Shown here: positions 1 through 7,585 of the stretch, piece by piece
Layout: every line of letters starts with the position of its first letter
Position numbering within the stretch: position 1 is the stretch's first letter
Origin: Modestobacter italicus
GTDB lineage: Bacteria > Actinomycetota > Actinomycetes > Mycobacteriales > Geodermatophilaceae
Length of the DNA: 64,000 nucleotides
Direction: 5' to 3'
Assembly: GCF_000306785.1 (NCBI RefSeq)
Contig: NC_017955.1
Coordinates: forward strand, 1,178,001 to 1,242,000
Notes under the pieces: model-generated
Databases searched by the model: none
Told to the model about the DNA's origin: nothing
The model's input: the letters and a program-made list of their open reading frames with translations, nothing else
Position numbers and translations under genes: made by a program

Positions 1-834
1 GGCTCCGGGGTCGTGGTGGACGCCGAGGGCGGCTACATCGTCACCAACAACCACGTGATCTCCGGCGCCGCGGACGCCGAGGACGCCTCGATCCGCGCGG
101 TGTTCAGCGACGGCAGCGGCTCCGCGGCCGAGATCGTCGGCCGCGACCCGGCCAGCGACATCGCCGTGCTCAAGGTCGACAAGCCAGGGCTGGCCGAGGC
201 GACCCTGGGGGAGTCCGAGGACCTGGTGGTCGGCGACCCGGTGGTGGCCATCGGCTCGCCGCTCGGCCTGGCCGGCACGGTCACCAGCGGCATCGTCAGC
301 GCGCTGGACCGGCCGGTGCGGCTGTCCGGCGAGGGCAGCGACACCAACGCGGTGATCAGCGCGGTGCAGACCGACGCCCCGATCAACCCGGGCAACTCCG
401 GCGGCGCGCTGGTCGACGGCACCGGCGCGGTGATCGGCATCAACACCGCGATCGCCTCGGTGGGCGGCTCCAGCACGACCGGCGGCTCGATCGGGCTCGG
501 CTTCGCGATCCCGATCGACACGGTGCGCGACATCGCCGAGCAGCTCATCTCGACCGGTACCGCCGTGCACGCCTCGCTGGGCGTCAACGCCCGCACCGTC
601 ACCGACGGCACCCGGGACGGCGCGCTGGTGCTCAACGTCGAGCCCGACAGCCCGGCCGCCGACGCCGGCGTGCAGGAGCAGGACGTCGTCATCGCCGTCG
701 ACGGTGCACCGGTCGCCAGCTCCGAGGAGCTCGTGGTCGCCGTCGACGCCCACGACCCGGGCGACACCATCACCCTGGAGCTCGTCCGCAACGGCAGCTC
801 GCAGGAGGTCCAGGCCACCCTCGCCACCGCGTAG
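1..834 (+). CDS. htrA: HtrA/DegP-type trypsin-like serine protease with PDZ domain, 5' end outside window
   Basis: Envelope quality-control serine protease; only the last 277 codons are inside the window and the frame is open from base 1. The chymotrypsin-like triad is visible: His in TNNHV (codon 52-54), Asp in SDIAVLKV (157-159) and Ser in GNSGGAL (397-399). A PDZ domain follows (about 600-820), with the ligand-groove region LGVNA and SPAADAGVQEQDVVIAVDG. The missing N-terminus would carry the membrane anchor normally found in actinobacterial HtrA. tatB follows 94 bases downstream on the same strand, an order also found in mycobacteria, so membrane stress and export functions are grouped. 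The family assignment is firm; which HtrA paralogue it is cannot be decided from the fragment. Confidence 0.95.
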   Translation, partial: GSGVVVDAEGGYIVTNNHVISGAADAEDASIRAVFSDGSGSAAEIVGRDPASDIAVLKVDKPGLAEATLGESEDLVVGDPVVAIGSPLGLAGTVTSGIVSALDRPVRLSGEGSDTNAVISAVQTDAPINPGNSGGALVDGTGAVIGINTAIASVGGSSTTGGSIGLGFAIPIDTVRDIAEQLISTGTAVHASLGVNARTVTDGTRDGALVLNVEPDSPAADAGVQEQDVVIAVDGAPVASSEELVVAVDAHDPGDTITLELVRNGSSQEVQATLATA

Positions 835-928
835 CCGGACCTCGAGCGGTGGGTTGCCGCTCACCAGGGGCACAGCCGGCCCACCTACGCTGGAGGCGAC
901 CGCGGTGGCACGGCTGAGGGGAGGAACG

Positions 929-1321
929 GTGTTCGACTCGATCGGCTGGGGCGAGATCGTCGTCCTCGCGCTGGCCGCGCTGTTCATCTTCGGCCCCGAG
1001 CGGCTGCCCACCCTGGCCAAGGACGCCGCCGCCGGGCTGAAGAAGGTGCGCGAGGCGATCACCGGCGTGCGCGGGCAGCTGCACGACTCGCTGGGTGACG
1101 ACTTCGACCACCTGCGCGACGTGGACCTGCGGCAGTACCACCCCAAGACGTTCATCCGGCAGCAGCTGCTGGCCGACGACGACGCCCCGGTCCGCCGCGG
1201 CAGCGCATCCGGCACCACCGGCGCGACGGCGGCCACCGCCGCGGGGCGGGTCCGCCCCTCGGAGCGGACCCGGGCCCGGGACTCCGCGACACCCCCGCCG
1301 TTCGACGCCGACGCCACCTGA
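929..1321 (+). CDS. tatB: Sec-independent protein translocase subunit TatB
   Basis: Twin-arginine translocase component that recognises folded substrates with TatC. The 130-residue protein opens with a short periplasmic end, one membrane helix (GWGEIVVLALAALFIF), the hinge FGPERLP typical of TatA/TatB, then an amphipathic helix (LPTLAKDAAAGLKKVREAI) and a longer charged, disordered tail. The length and the E in the membrane segment favour TatB over TatA. The GTG start at 929 is chosen because GAGGGGAGG lies just upstream and the membrane helix starts at once. It lies between htrA and a convergent mrp. The gene ends directly against a copy of the dispersed stem-loop repeat and a strong bidirectional terminator. 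Confidence 0.93.
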   Translation: MFDSIGWGEIVVLALAALFIFGPERLPTLAKDAAAGLKKVREAITGVRGQLHDSLGDDFDHLRDVDLRQYHPKTFIRQQLLADDDAPVRRGSASGTTGATAATAAGRVRPSERTRARDSATPPPFDADAT

Positions 1322-1322
1322 C

Positions 1323-1382
1323 GAAGGACCTCGGTGCCCCCCACCCTCGCTGACGCTCGGCGCGGGCCCCTGCACCGAGGCC
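1323..1382 (+). repeat. Dispersed stem-loop repeat, copy 1
   Basis: A 60 bp element starting one base after the tatB stop. It opens with GAAGGACC and contains CCCCCCAC, a central CTCGC...GCTCG inverted part and GGGCCCCTGCA, then closes with GGCC. The outer stem CCTCGGTG (1329-1336) pairs perfectly with CACCGAGG (1373-1380). Related copies lie at 6556, 29296, 46644 (reversed) and 60028. Confidence 0.85.
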
Positions 1383-1390
1383 GCCCGACG

Positions 1391-1430
1391 ACAGCGGCCG
1401 GTCACCCCGGGAGGGGTGACCGGCCGCTGT
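1391..1430. terminator. Bidirectional terminator between tatB and mrp
   Basis: Perfect 18 bp inverted repeat (1391-1408 with 1413-1430) and a 4-base loop GGGA, lying between two convergent genes. The stem is GC-rich without a long T run, as usual for high-GC actinobacteria. Confidence 0.85.
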
Positions 1431-1443
1431 TCGTTCCGGGGGA

Positions 1444-2604
1444 CTACCGGCGGACCGGGGTGAGCCCCAGCGACATGCCGGACAGCCCGCGCTGGCGGAC
1501 GGCGAGGGAGTCCGCGATCGCGGCCAGCGCCTGGGCGGCCGGCGCCTCGGGCTCGGCCAGCACGATCGGCGCACCGGCGTCGCCGGCCTCGCGCAGCCGG
1601 GTGTCCAGCGGGATCTGACCGAGCAGCGGCACCCGGGCGCCGAGGGTCTTGGTCAGCGCGTCGGAGACGGCCTGGCCGCCACCGGAGCCGAAGACCTCCA
1701 TGCGCTGGCCGTCGGGGAGCTCCAGCCAGGACATGTTCTCCACGACCCCGACCACCTGCTGGTGGGTCTGGGTGGCGATGGCACCGGCCCGCTCGGCCAC
1801 CTCGGCGGCGGCCAGCTGCGGGGTGGTGACCACCAGGATCTCGGCGTTGGGCACCAGCTGGGCCACCGAGATCGCGACGTCCCCGGTGCCCGGGGGGAGG
1901 TCCATCAGCAGGACGTCGAGGTCGCCCCACCACACGTCGGCGAGGAACTGCTGCAGCGCGCGGTGCAGCATCGGCCCGCGCCAGACGACCGGGGTGTTGC
2001 CGGGGGTGAACATGCCGATCGAGATGACCTTCACGCCGTAGGACTGCGGCGGCATGATCATGTTCTCGACCTGGGTCGGCTTCTCGTCGACGCCGAGCAT
2101 GCGGGGCACCGAGTGGCCGTAGATGTCGGCGTCCACGACACCGACCGACAGGCCCTTCTTCGCCAGCGCGGCGGCCAGGTTCACCGTGACGCTGGACTTG
2201 CCGACGCCGCCCTTGCCGGAGGCCACCGCGTAGACGCGGGTCAGCGAGCCGGGCTGGGCGAACGGGATGACCGGCTCGGCGGCGTCCGTGCCGCGGACGG
2301 TCTTGCGCAGCTCGGTGCGCTGCTCGTCGCTCATCACGTCCAGGCCGACCTGGACGCTGGTGACGCCGGGGACCGCGCCCACGGCCTGGGTGACGCGGTT
2401 GGTGATCGTCTCGCGCATGGGGCAGCCGGCGACGGTCAGGTAGACCTCGATGCGCACGGCACCCGGGTCACCGCCGACGCCGATCTGCACGTCCTTGACC
2501 ATGCCCAGCTCGGGCAGCGGACGGTTGATCTCCGGGTCCTGGACGGTCGCCAGCGCCGCGTTCACGGCGTCGAGGGCCGGCGAACCGGTCAACGTGTCGG
2601 TCAT
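1444..2604 (-). CDS. mrp: Mrp/ApbC-family P-loop ATPase, iron-sulfur cluster carrier
   Basis: Cytosolic P-loop ATPase of the Mrp/NBP35 group that carries or inserts Fe-S clusters. The 386 residues contain an N-terminal MIP18/DUF59 domain (about 8-95, with the family Cys in VAGCPMRET), then the deviant Walker A SGKGGVGKSS and the Mrp signature region DLPPGTGDVAISVAQ. The start at 2604 (MTDTLTGSP) has AAGGAG upstream, and a TACAGT -10-like box lies further up. Oddity: the segment ENMSWLELPDGQRMEVFG sits where enterobacterial ApbC has a CxxC cluster ligand, and no cysteine is present. The gene converges on tatB through the terminator at 1391-1430. Confidence 0.93.
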   Translation of the reverse strand: MTDTLTGSPALDAVNAALATVQDPEINRPLPELGMVKDVQIGVGGDPGAVRIEVYLTVAGCPMRETITNRVTQAVGAVPGVTSVQVGLDVMSDEQRTELRKTVRGTDAAEPVIPFAQPGSLTRVYAVASGKGGVGKSSVTVNLAAALAKKGLSVGVVDADIYGHSVPRMLGVDEKPTQVENMIMPPQSYGVKVISIGMFTPGNTPVVWRGPMLHRALQQFLADVWWGDLDVLLMDLPPGTGDVAISVAQLVPNAEILVVTTPQLAAAEVAERAGAIATQTHQQVVGVVENMSWLELPDGQRMEVFGSGGGQAVSDALTKTLGARVPLLGQIPLDTRLREAGDAGAPIVLAEPEAPAAQALAAIADSLAVRQRGLSGMSLGLTPVRR

Positions 2605-2771
2605 GGGCGGATGTGTCTCCTTCGACGGGGAGCCTGCGCGCACCTGCTCGTGACCAGCGCGCGGGCGTCCTGCCACTGTACGGCGGCTGGGCGGGGTGCC
2701 TGCCCGGCCCGGGGTGTGACGCCCGGAACTGCCCGGGCCCCCGGCGCGCGAGGTCGGGGACGGCGGATCAC

Positions 2772-2777
2772 TAGGGT
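2772..2777 (+). promoter_or_regulatory. -10 box of a leaderless promoter for azlC
   Basis: TAGGGT ends 7 bases before the GTG at 2785 and no Shine-Dalgarno sequence is present. This is the usual actinobacterial leaderless geometry. Confidence 0.55.
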
Positions 2778-2784
2778 CCCGGGG

Positions 2785-3480
2785 GTGCCCCGGTCCGCCC
2801 GCTCCGCCACGCTCCGGGACGCCGTCGGGCTCGGCGTGGCCGTCGGGCTGTACGGGGTCGCCTTCGGCGCGGCCGCGGTGGGCGCCGGGCTGGACCCGTG
2901 GCAGGCGCTGGCGATGTCGCTGCTGATGTTCACCGGCGCCTCCCAGTTCGCGCTGGTCGGGGTGCTCGGCGCCGGCGGGGGAGCGCTCGCCGCGATCGGC
3001 AGCGCGCTGCTGCTGGGCACCCGCAACACCGTCTACGGCGTCCGGCTCGCGCCGATGCTGACCCCGCAGGGGCGGCTGCGCCGGGCCGGTGCCGCGCACT
3101 GGGTGATCGACGAGACGACGGCGATGGCGGTCGCCGCGCCCGACCGCGAGCTCGGCCGGCTCGCCTTCTGGGTCACCGGCGCCACCATCTACCTGGGCTG
3201 GAACGCCACCACGCTGGTCGGCGCGCTCGGTGCCGGCGCGCTGGGGGCCACGGCGCAGGCCGCGCTGGACTCCGTCGTCCCGGCGGCGTTCCTGGCGCTG
3301 CTGTGGCCGCGGCTGCGGCAGGGTGCCCCCGAGGCGGCGGTGCAGCGCCGGGTCGCCCTCGGTGGGGCGGTCGTGGCGCTGGCGCTGACGCCGTTCGTCC
3401 CGGCCGGTGTCCAGGTCGTGCTCGCCGTCGTCGCGGTGGTGCTCGCCGGGCGGCCGCGCACCCGGGAGGTGGCCCCGTGA
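2785..3480 (+). CDS. azlC: AzlC-family branched-chain amino acid exporter, large subunit
   Basis: Inner-membrane permease subunit that works with AzlD to export branched-chain amino acids or their analogues. The 231-residue protein is mostly hydrophobic. It has the family features GVAFGAAAVGAGL and the MFTGASQFALVG segment near the N-terminus, then ARNTVYG-like GTRNTVYGVRLAP and HWVIDETTAM in the middle. The GTG at 2785 was chosen because it is 7 bases after a TAGGGT -10 box and the first membrane segment follows about 18 residues later. Its stop overlaps the GTG of azlD by 4 bases (GTGA), so the two are translationally coupled. Confidence 0.9.
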   Translation: MPRSARSATLRDAVGLGVAVGLYGVAFGAAAVGAGLDPWQALAMSLLMFTGASQFALVGVLGAGGGALAAIGSALLLGTRNTVYGVRLAPMLTPQGRLRRAGAAHWVIDETTAMAVAAPDRELGRLAFWVTGATIYLGWNATTLVGALGAGALGATAQAALDSVVPAAFLALLWPRLRQGAPEAAVQRRVALGGAVVALALTPFVPAGVQVVLAVVAVVLAGRPRTREVAP

Positions 3481-3794
3481 GCGCCGGGATGCTGTGGACG
3501 GTCGTGCTGGTCGGCGCGGCCGGCTGCTACCTGCTGAAGTACGCCGGGCTGTCGGTGCCGGCGGCCTGGGTGCAGCACCCGGCGGTGGTCCGGGTGGTCG
3601 ACTTCGTGCCCGCGGCGCTGCTGGCCGCGCTGGTCGCGGTGCAGGCGGCGACGTCGGACGGCGCGCTGGTGGCCGACGGCCGGCTGGTCGGGCTGGCGGT
3701 GGCGGCGCTGGCCCTGGCGCTGCGGGCACCGTTCATCGTCGTCCTGCTGCTGGCCGGCGCCGCGGGCGCGCTGGTGCACGTCCTCACCGGCTGA
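3477..3794 (+). CDS. azlD: AzlD-family branched-chain amino acid exporter, small subunit
   Basis: Small integral membrane partner of AzlC, 105 residues and about four membrane segments. The AGCYLLKYAGLSVP opening and RVVDFVPAALLAALVAVQA segment match the AzlD family, as does the late RAPFIVVLLLAGAAGALV helix. The GTG start overlaps the azlC stop, the typical AzlCD arrangement. A long hairpin follows at once and separates it from the convergent DUF1003 gene. Confidence 0.9.
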   Translation: MSAGMLWTVVLVGAAGCYLLKYAGLSVPAAWVQHPAVVRVVDFVPAALLAALVAVQAATSDGALVADGRLVGLAVAALALALRAPFIVVLLLAGAAGALVHVLTG

Positions 3795-3810
3795 GCGCCG
3801 CGCTGCCCCG

Positions 3811-3869
3811 CCGAGTGGCAGCTGAGCGTGGCGGCGGGACCGGCTGGGCCACGCTCAGCTGTCACTCGG
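3811..3869. terminator. Long imperfect hairpin terminator between convergent genes
   Basis: CCGAGTGGCAGCTGAGCGTGG (3811 on) pairs with CCACGCTCAGCTGTCACTCGG (to 3869) with one mismatch. It overlaps the last codons of the DUF1003 gene. Its ends (CCGAGTG..CAGCTGAG) resemble the hairpin at 14686-14757. Confidence 0.75.
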
Positions 3870-4413
3870 CGCGGCTGGTGCCGACCGGGTCGCCCTGCTC
3901 GCGGCGCTTCTTCTTCTTCTTGCGCTCGCCGCCGTCGTCCGCGCCGTCGTCGGGCAGCAGCCGGTTCAGCTCGCCGCGGATGAAGTCGCGGGTGGCCAGC
4001 TCGCCGACGGCCACCCGCAGCGAGGCGAGCTCTCGGGCCAGGTACTCGGTGTCCGCCCGGGTCTGCGCGGCCCGGCTGCGGTCCTCCTCGGCCTGCACCC
4101 GGTCCCGGTCGGCCTGCCGGTTCTGCGCCAGCAGGATCAGCGGCGCGGCGTAGGCGGCCTGGGTGGAGAACGCCAGGTTCAGCAGGATGAACGGGTAGGG
4201 GTCCCACCGCAGGTTCACCGCGGCGACGTTGAGCACGATCCAGACGATCACGATGATCGTCTGGACGGCGAGGAACCGGCCGGTGCCCAGGAACCGGGCG
4301 ATCCCCTCGGCGAACCGGCCGACCGCGTCGGGGTCCAGCCGCAGGAAGTCGCCCAGCCCGCGGCTGCCCCGGGGCTGGTCGAGCCGCTGCTCGGGTCGGC
4401 GCTCGTCAGCCAC
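3862..4413 (-). CDS. DUF1003 membrane protein
   Basis: Conserved bacterial inner-membrane protein of unknown role, 183 residues. Two membrane segments are clear: one near FLAVQTIIVIVWIVLNV and one in the DUF1003 hallmark WDPYPFILLNLAFSTQAAYAAPLILLAQNRQADRDR. They are followed by a long charged, probably coiled-coil tail and a Lys-rich C-terminus. It overlaps the upstream MgtE-like gene by 8 bases and is probably co-transcribed with it. Such pairs near mrp occur in other actinobacteria, which suggests a shared ion- or envelope-related job, but no function can be read from the sequence. Confidence 0.88.
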   Translation of the reverse strand: MADERRPEQRLDQPRGSRGLGDFLRLDPDAVGRFAEGIARFLGTGRFLAVQTIIVIVWIVLNVAAVNLRWDPYPFILLNLAFSTQAAYAAPLILLAQNRQADRDRVQAEEDRSRAAQTRADTEYLARELASLRVAVGELATRDFIRGELNRLLPDDGADDGGERKKKKKRREQGDPVGTSRAE

Positions 4414-5644
4414 GTCGGGCCCGCTCGCGCCAGTCCTCGGGCAGCAGGTGGTCCAGCACGTCGTCCACGCTGACCGCCCCGACGAGCCGGCCCTGCGCGT
4501 CGACGACCGGGGCGGCCACCAGGTTGTAGGTGGCGAAGTAACGGGTCACCTCGGCCAGCGGGGCCTCCGGCCGGAGCGGCTCCAGGTCGTCCAGCGCACC
4601 GCTGACCAGGGTCGACGGTGGCTCGCGGAGCAGCCGCTGGATGTGCGCCAGCCCCAGGTAGCGCCCGGTCGGCGTGGCCGAGGGCGGCCGGCAGACGTAG
4701 ACCTGGCTGGCCAGCGCGGGGGTGATCTCCGGGGCGCGGACCCGGGCCAGCGCCTCGGCGATCGTCGCGTCGTGGCTGAGGATCACCGGCTCGCTGGTCA
4801 TGATCCCGCCGGCGGTGTCCTCGGAGTACTTGAGCAGCTGGCGGACCGGCTCGGCCTCGTCGGGCTCCATCAGCTCCAGCAGCCGGTCGCGGTCGACGTT
4901 GGACAGCTCGGCCAGCAGGTCCGCGGCGTCGTCGGGGTCCATCTCCTCCAGGACGTCGGCGGCCCGCCCCTCCTCGAGGGTGCCCAGGATGACGATCTGC
5001 TCGGCCTCGGGGAGCTCGCCGAGCACGTCGGCGAGCCGCTCGTCGCCCATCGCCTCCGCGACCTCGTGCCGCCGCTTGATCGGCAGCTCCTGCAGCGCGT
5101 GGGCCACGTCGGCGGCGTTCAGCTCGCGGTAGGTGGCGATCAGCGTCTCGGCGCTCTGCCCGGTCTGCGGCAGCGCCAGCCCGCTGACCTCGTCCCAGGC
5201 CAGCTGGCGGAGCTGGCCGCGGCGGCCGAGCCGGCCGGGCTCGGAGACGGCCAGCCGGGAGAGCACCCAGTCCCCGGTGCGGGTCTGCTCGATGGCGGCG
5301 TCGACCACGGTGGCGGCGCGGCCGGACTCGTTGATCGTCACCGACCGGTCCAGCAGTTCGCCGAGCACCAGGGTCTCGCCGACCCGCTGCTCGAAGCGCT
5401 TGAGGTTCAGCGTGCCCGACGACAGCATCACCGAGTTGGCGTCCACGCCGGTCACCCGGCCCATCGGGACGAAGATCCGGCGCCGCGCGACCACCTCGAC
5501 GATCAGGCCGAGCGCCCGCGGCGGTGCGGTGTCTACCCGCAGCGCGACCAGCACGTCGCGCACCTTGCCGACCCGGTCCCCGTTGGGGTCGAAGACGGTC
5601 AAGCCGGCCACCCGACTCACGTACGCCCTCGTCACCGTCGCCAC
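4406..5644 (-). CDS. Soluble MgtE N-domain plus CBS-pair protein
   Basis: The 412-residue protein contains the two regulatory modules of MgtE magnesium transporters but no membrane helices. It begins with a PRC-barrel-like part (about 1-90, AGLTVFDPNGDRVGKVRDVLV). A MgtE N-terminal helical domain follows (about 170-275, ELNAADVAHALQELP, GRAADVLEEMDPDDAADLLAEL), then a CBS pair (about 285-405, ending VSVDDVLDHLLPEDW). The MgtE pore is absent, so it is a sensor or regulator rather than a channel; Mg2+ or nucleotide binding is inferred from the CBS pair only. It is transcribed with the DUF1003 gene that overlaps its 3' end. Confidence 0.88.
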   Translation of the reverse strand: MATVTRAYVSRVAGLTVFDPNGDRVGKVRDVLVALRVDTAPPRALGLIVEVVARRRIFVPMGRVTGVDANSVMLSSGTLNLKRFEQRVGETLVLGELLDRSVTINESGRAATVVDAAIEQTRTGDWVLSRLAVSEPGRLGRRGQLRQLAWDEVSGLALPQTGQSAETLIATYRELNAADVAHALQELPIKRRHEVAEAMGDERLADVLGELPEAEQIVILGTLEEGRAADVLEEMDPDDAADLLAELSNVDRDRLLELMEPDEAEPVRQLLKYSEDTAGGIMTSEPVILSHDATIAEALARVRAPEITPALASQVYVCRPPSATPTGRYLGLAHIQRLLREPPSTLVSGALDDLEPLRPEAPLAEVTRYFATYNLVAAPVVDAQGRLVGAVSVDDVLDHLLPEDWRERARRG

Positions 5645-5656
5645 GGGGGCTGAGGC

Positions 5657-5662
5657 TACCGT
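5657..5662 (+). promoter_or_regulatory. -10 box of a leaderless promoter for the PhzF-like gene
   Basis: TACCGT ends 7 bases before the GTG at 5670. It lies in the short gap between divergent genes (upstream gene starts at 5644). Confidence 0.5.
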
Positions 5663-5669
5663 CGCCGTC

Positions 5670-6551
5670 GTGGTGGCCCCGGGAACCGACCAGCTCAGCT
5701 ACGAGATCGTGGACGTCTTCGCGCCCCGGCCGTTCTCCGGCAACCAGCTCGCGGTGGTGCTGGACGCCGGTGACCTGACCACCGGGCAGTGCCAGGCGCT
5801 GGCCGCCGAGTTCGGCTTCTCCGAGTCCACGTTCGTCAGCGCGCCCACCACCGGGGACGCCTCCTACCGGGTGCGGATCTTCACCCCGCGCACCGAGCTG
5901 CCCTTCGCCGGGCACCCCAGCGTGGGCACCGCGCACACCCTGGTCCGGCTCGGCCGGCTGCCCGCCGGCGTGGTCCGGCAGGAGTGCGGCGCCGGGGTGG
6001 TCGCGGTCGAGGTGGACGACGACGGTGCCCGGCTCTCCGGCGGGACAGTGTCGCTGCGACCCGGCCCGGACGCCGCGGAGCTGGCCGCCGCCGTGGGGCT
6101 GGGGGCCGACGACCTGACCGGCCGGCCCGCGCACCTGGTCGGCTGCGGCATCGACTTCGCCCAGCTGGAGGTGCGCCCCGGGGCGGCCGGGAAGGCCGAG
6201 GCGGACCCGGCGGCGCTGGCCGCGCTGCTGCCCGGCGTGCAGGGCGGCGTCTCGGTGCTCGAGCGGGACGCCGGCACGAGCTCCGGCACCGTCCGGGTGT
6301 TCGCCGCCGGGCTGGACTTCGCGGAGGACCCGGCCACCGGCTCCGCGGCGCTGGGCACCGGGATCTGGCTGGCCGCCGAGGGCCTGGCCGGCGAGGGCGT
6401 CACCGACTACCGGCTCGCCCAGGGCGCGGCGGTCGGCCGGCCCTCGGAGCTGGCCGGCAGGGTCACCGTCGCCGACGGCGCCGTCGTGGCGGTCAGCGTG
6501 GCCGGTGCGGTCCGCCCGATCGCCACCGGCACGGTCCGCGTGCCCCGATGA
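5670..6551 (+). CDS. PhzF-family isomerase/epimerase-like protein
   Basis: Member of the PhzF/diaminopimelate-epimerase fold family, 293 residues; the substrate is unknown. The N-terminal half has FAPRPFSGNQLAVVLDA and FGFSESTFV, with the Glu that acts in PhzF, then TPRTELPFAGHPSVGTAH. The C-terminal half has the GLDFAEDPATGSAALGTG phosphate/turn motif. The GTG at 5670 (or the next one at 5673) fits a leaderless mRNA with TACCGT upstream. The stop overlaps the possible ATG of the EamA-type gene. The family name is no evidence for phenazine synthesis: no other phz gene is near. Confidence 0.88.
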   Translation: MVAPGTDQLSYEIVDVFAPRPFSGNQLAVVLDAGDLTTGQCQALAAEFGFSESTFVSAPTTGDASYRVRIFTPRTELPFAGHPSVGTAHTLVRLGRLPAGVVRQECGAGVVAVEVDDDGARLSGGTVSLRPGPDAAELAAAVGLGADDLTGRPAHLVGCGIDFAQLEVRPGAAGKAEADPAALAALLPGVQGGVSVLERDAGTSSGTVRVFAAGLDFAEDPATGSAALGTGIWLAAEGLAGEGVTDYRLAQGAAVGRPSELAGRVTVADGAVVAVSVAGAVRPIATGTVRVPR

Positions 6552-7528
6552 CTGTGAAGGACCCCGCTGCTCCCCACCACTCGCAGGCTCGTGGCGGGCC
6601 CCTGCAGCAGGGCCGTGGGTCGGGACCGGCCTGGGCGATCCACCGGCCCGGCGGCCGGGACGTCGGGCTGATGGCCGTGGCGGTCGTCGGCGTCTCCTTC
6701 TCCGGTCCGCTCACCACGATGGTCGCCGCCTCCTTCCTGGCCATCGCGTTCTGGCGCAACGCGGCCGGCGCGGCGGTGCTGTTGCCGGTGCTGCTCGTCG
6801 GCGAGCGGTCGACCGTGCGCGCCCTGCGACCCCGCCAGCTGGGCAGCTCGGTCGTCGCCGGGCTGTTCCTCGCCGCGCACTTCGCCACCTGGCTGCCCAG
6901 CCTGTCGATGACGACGGTCGCCGCCTCCACGGCCCTGGTGACGACGACGCCGATCTGGACGTCGCTGGCCGCCCGCGCCGCCGGGGTGCAGCTGCCCGTG
7001 CAGGTGTGGTGGGGGCTGGCGCTGGCCGTGCTCGGCGCCGCGCTGATCGCCGGGGTCGACGTCACCGTCTCCTGGGAGGCGCTGGCCGGTGACGGGCTCG
7101 CGCTGCTCGGCGCGATCTGCGCCGGTGGCTACATGCTCGCCGGCGCGCGCGCCCGGGAGCACCTGAGCACCTCGGTCTACGCGGTCGCCTGCTACACGAC
7201 GTGCGCGGTCGCGCTGGCCGTCGCGGCGCTGGTGGCCGACGTGCCGCTGACCGGGTTCAGCGCCCGGGACTGGTGGCTGATCGCGGCGATCACCTTCTGC
7301 GCGCAGCTGCTCGGCCACACGCTGCTGAACCTGGTGCTCTCCTCGGTCGGCCCGACGGTCGTGGGGCTGGCCGTCCTGCTGGAGGTGCCCGGGGCGCTGG
7401 TCGTCGCCCTGGTGCTGCTGCAGCAGGCGCCGCCGCTGCTGGCGCTGCCCGGCATGGTCGCCGTCGTCATCGGGGTGGCCCTCGTCGTCCGGGCCGGGCG
7501 CCCCGCCCCGGAGGCCGAGCCGCTGTAG
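6548..7528 (+). CDS. EamA/DMT-superfamily transporter with a repeat-encoded N-terminus
   Basis: Drug/metabolite-type permease, 326 residues if translation starts at the ATG overlapping the phzF stop. Ten membrane helices in two EamA halves can be followed, from MAVAVVGVSFSGPL and FWRNAAGAAVLLPVLL through the second half AICAGGYMLAGARAREHLS to GMVAVVIGVALVV. With this start, codons for residues 4-22 come from the dispersed stem-loop repeat (6556-6614), and the first membrane helix begins only at about residue 40. An ATG at 6671 just before that helix would remove the repeat from the product. The start is unresolved; no Shine-Dalgarno is seen at 6548. Substrate unknown. Confidence 0.85.
   Translation: MTVKDPAAPHHSQARGGPLQQGRGSGPAWAIHRPGGRDVGLMAVAVVGVSFSGPLTTMVAASFLAIAFWRNAAGAAVLLPVLLVGERSTVRALRPRQLGSSVVAGLFLAAHFATWLPSLSMTTVAASTALVTTTPIWTSLAARAAGVQLPVQVWWGLALAVLGAALIAGVDVTVSWEALAGDGLALLGAICAGGYMLAGARAREHLSTSVYAVACYTTCAVALAVAALVADVPLTGFSARDWWLIAAITFCAQLLGHTLLNLVLSSVGPTVVGLAVLLEVPGALVVALVLLQQAPPLLALPGMVAVVIGVALVVRAGRPAPEAEPL
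6556..6614 (+). repeat. Dispersed stem-loop repeat, copy 2
   Basis: A 59 bp copy beginning with GAAGGACC 5 bases after the phzF stop. The outer stem is CCC-GCTGC pairing with GCAGC-GGG, different bases from copy 1 but still paired. It lies within the presumed phzF-eamA transcript. Confidence 0.82.
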
Positions 7529-7546
7529 CCGGGCGCGCCGGCTGGC

Positions 7547-7552
7547 TACCCT
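7547..7552 (+). promoter_or_regulatory. -10 box upstream of the citE-like gene
   Basis: TACCCT followed by a leader of about 27 bases containing CGGAGG before the GTG at 7586. This one is a leadered promoter. Confidence 0.45.
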
Positions 7553-7585
7553 CCGGCGACCAGCGTCGTCGACAGCGGAGGCACC

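Noticed and set aside
1444-3729. Extension of mrp to a start at 3729
   Set aside because: The extra residues overlap azlC and azlD on the other strand and are Pro/Arg-rich without homology. MTDTLTG at 2604 with AAGGAG upstream is the natural start.
5670-6551. Phenazine biosynthesis locus
   Set aside because: Only a PhzF-family protein is present; no phzA, B, D, E or G homologues are near.
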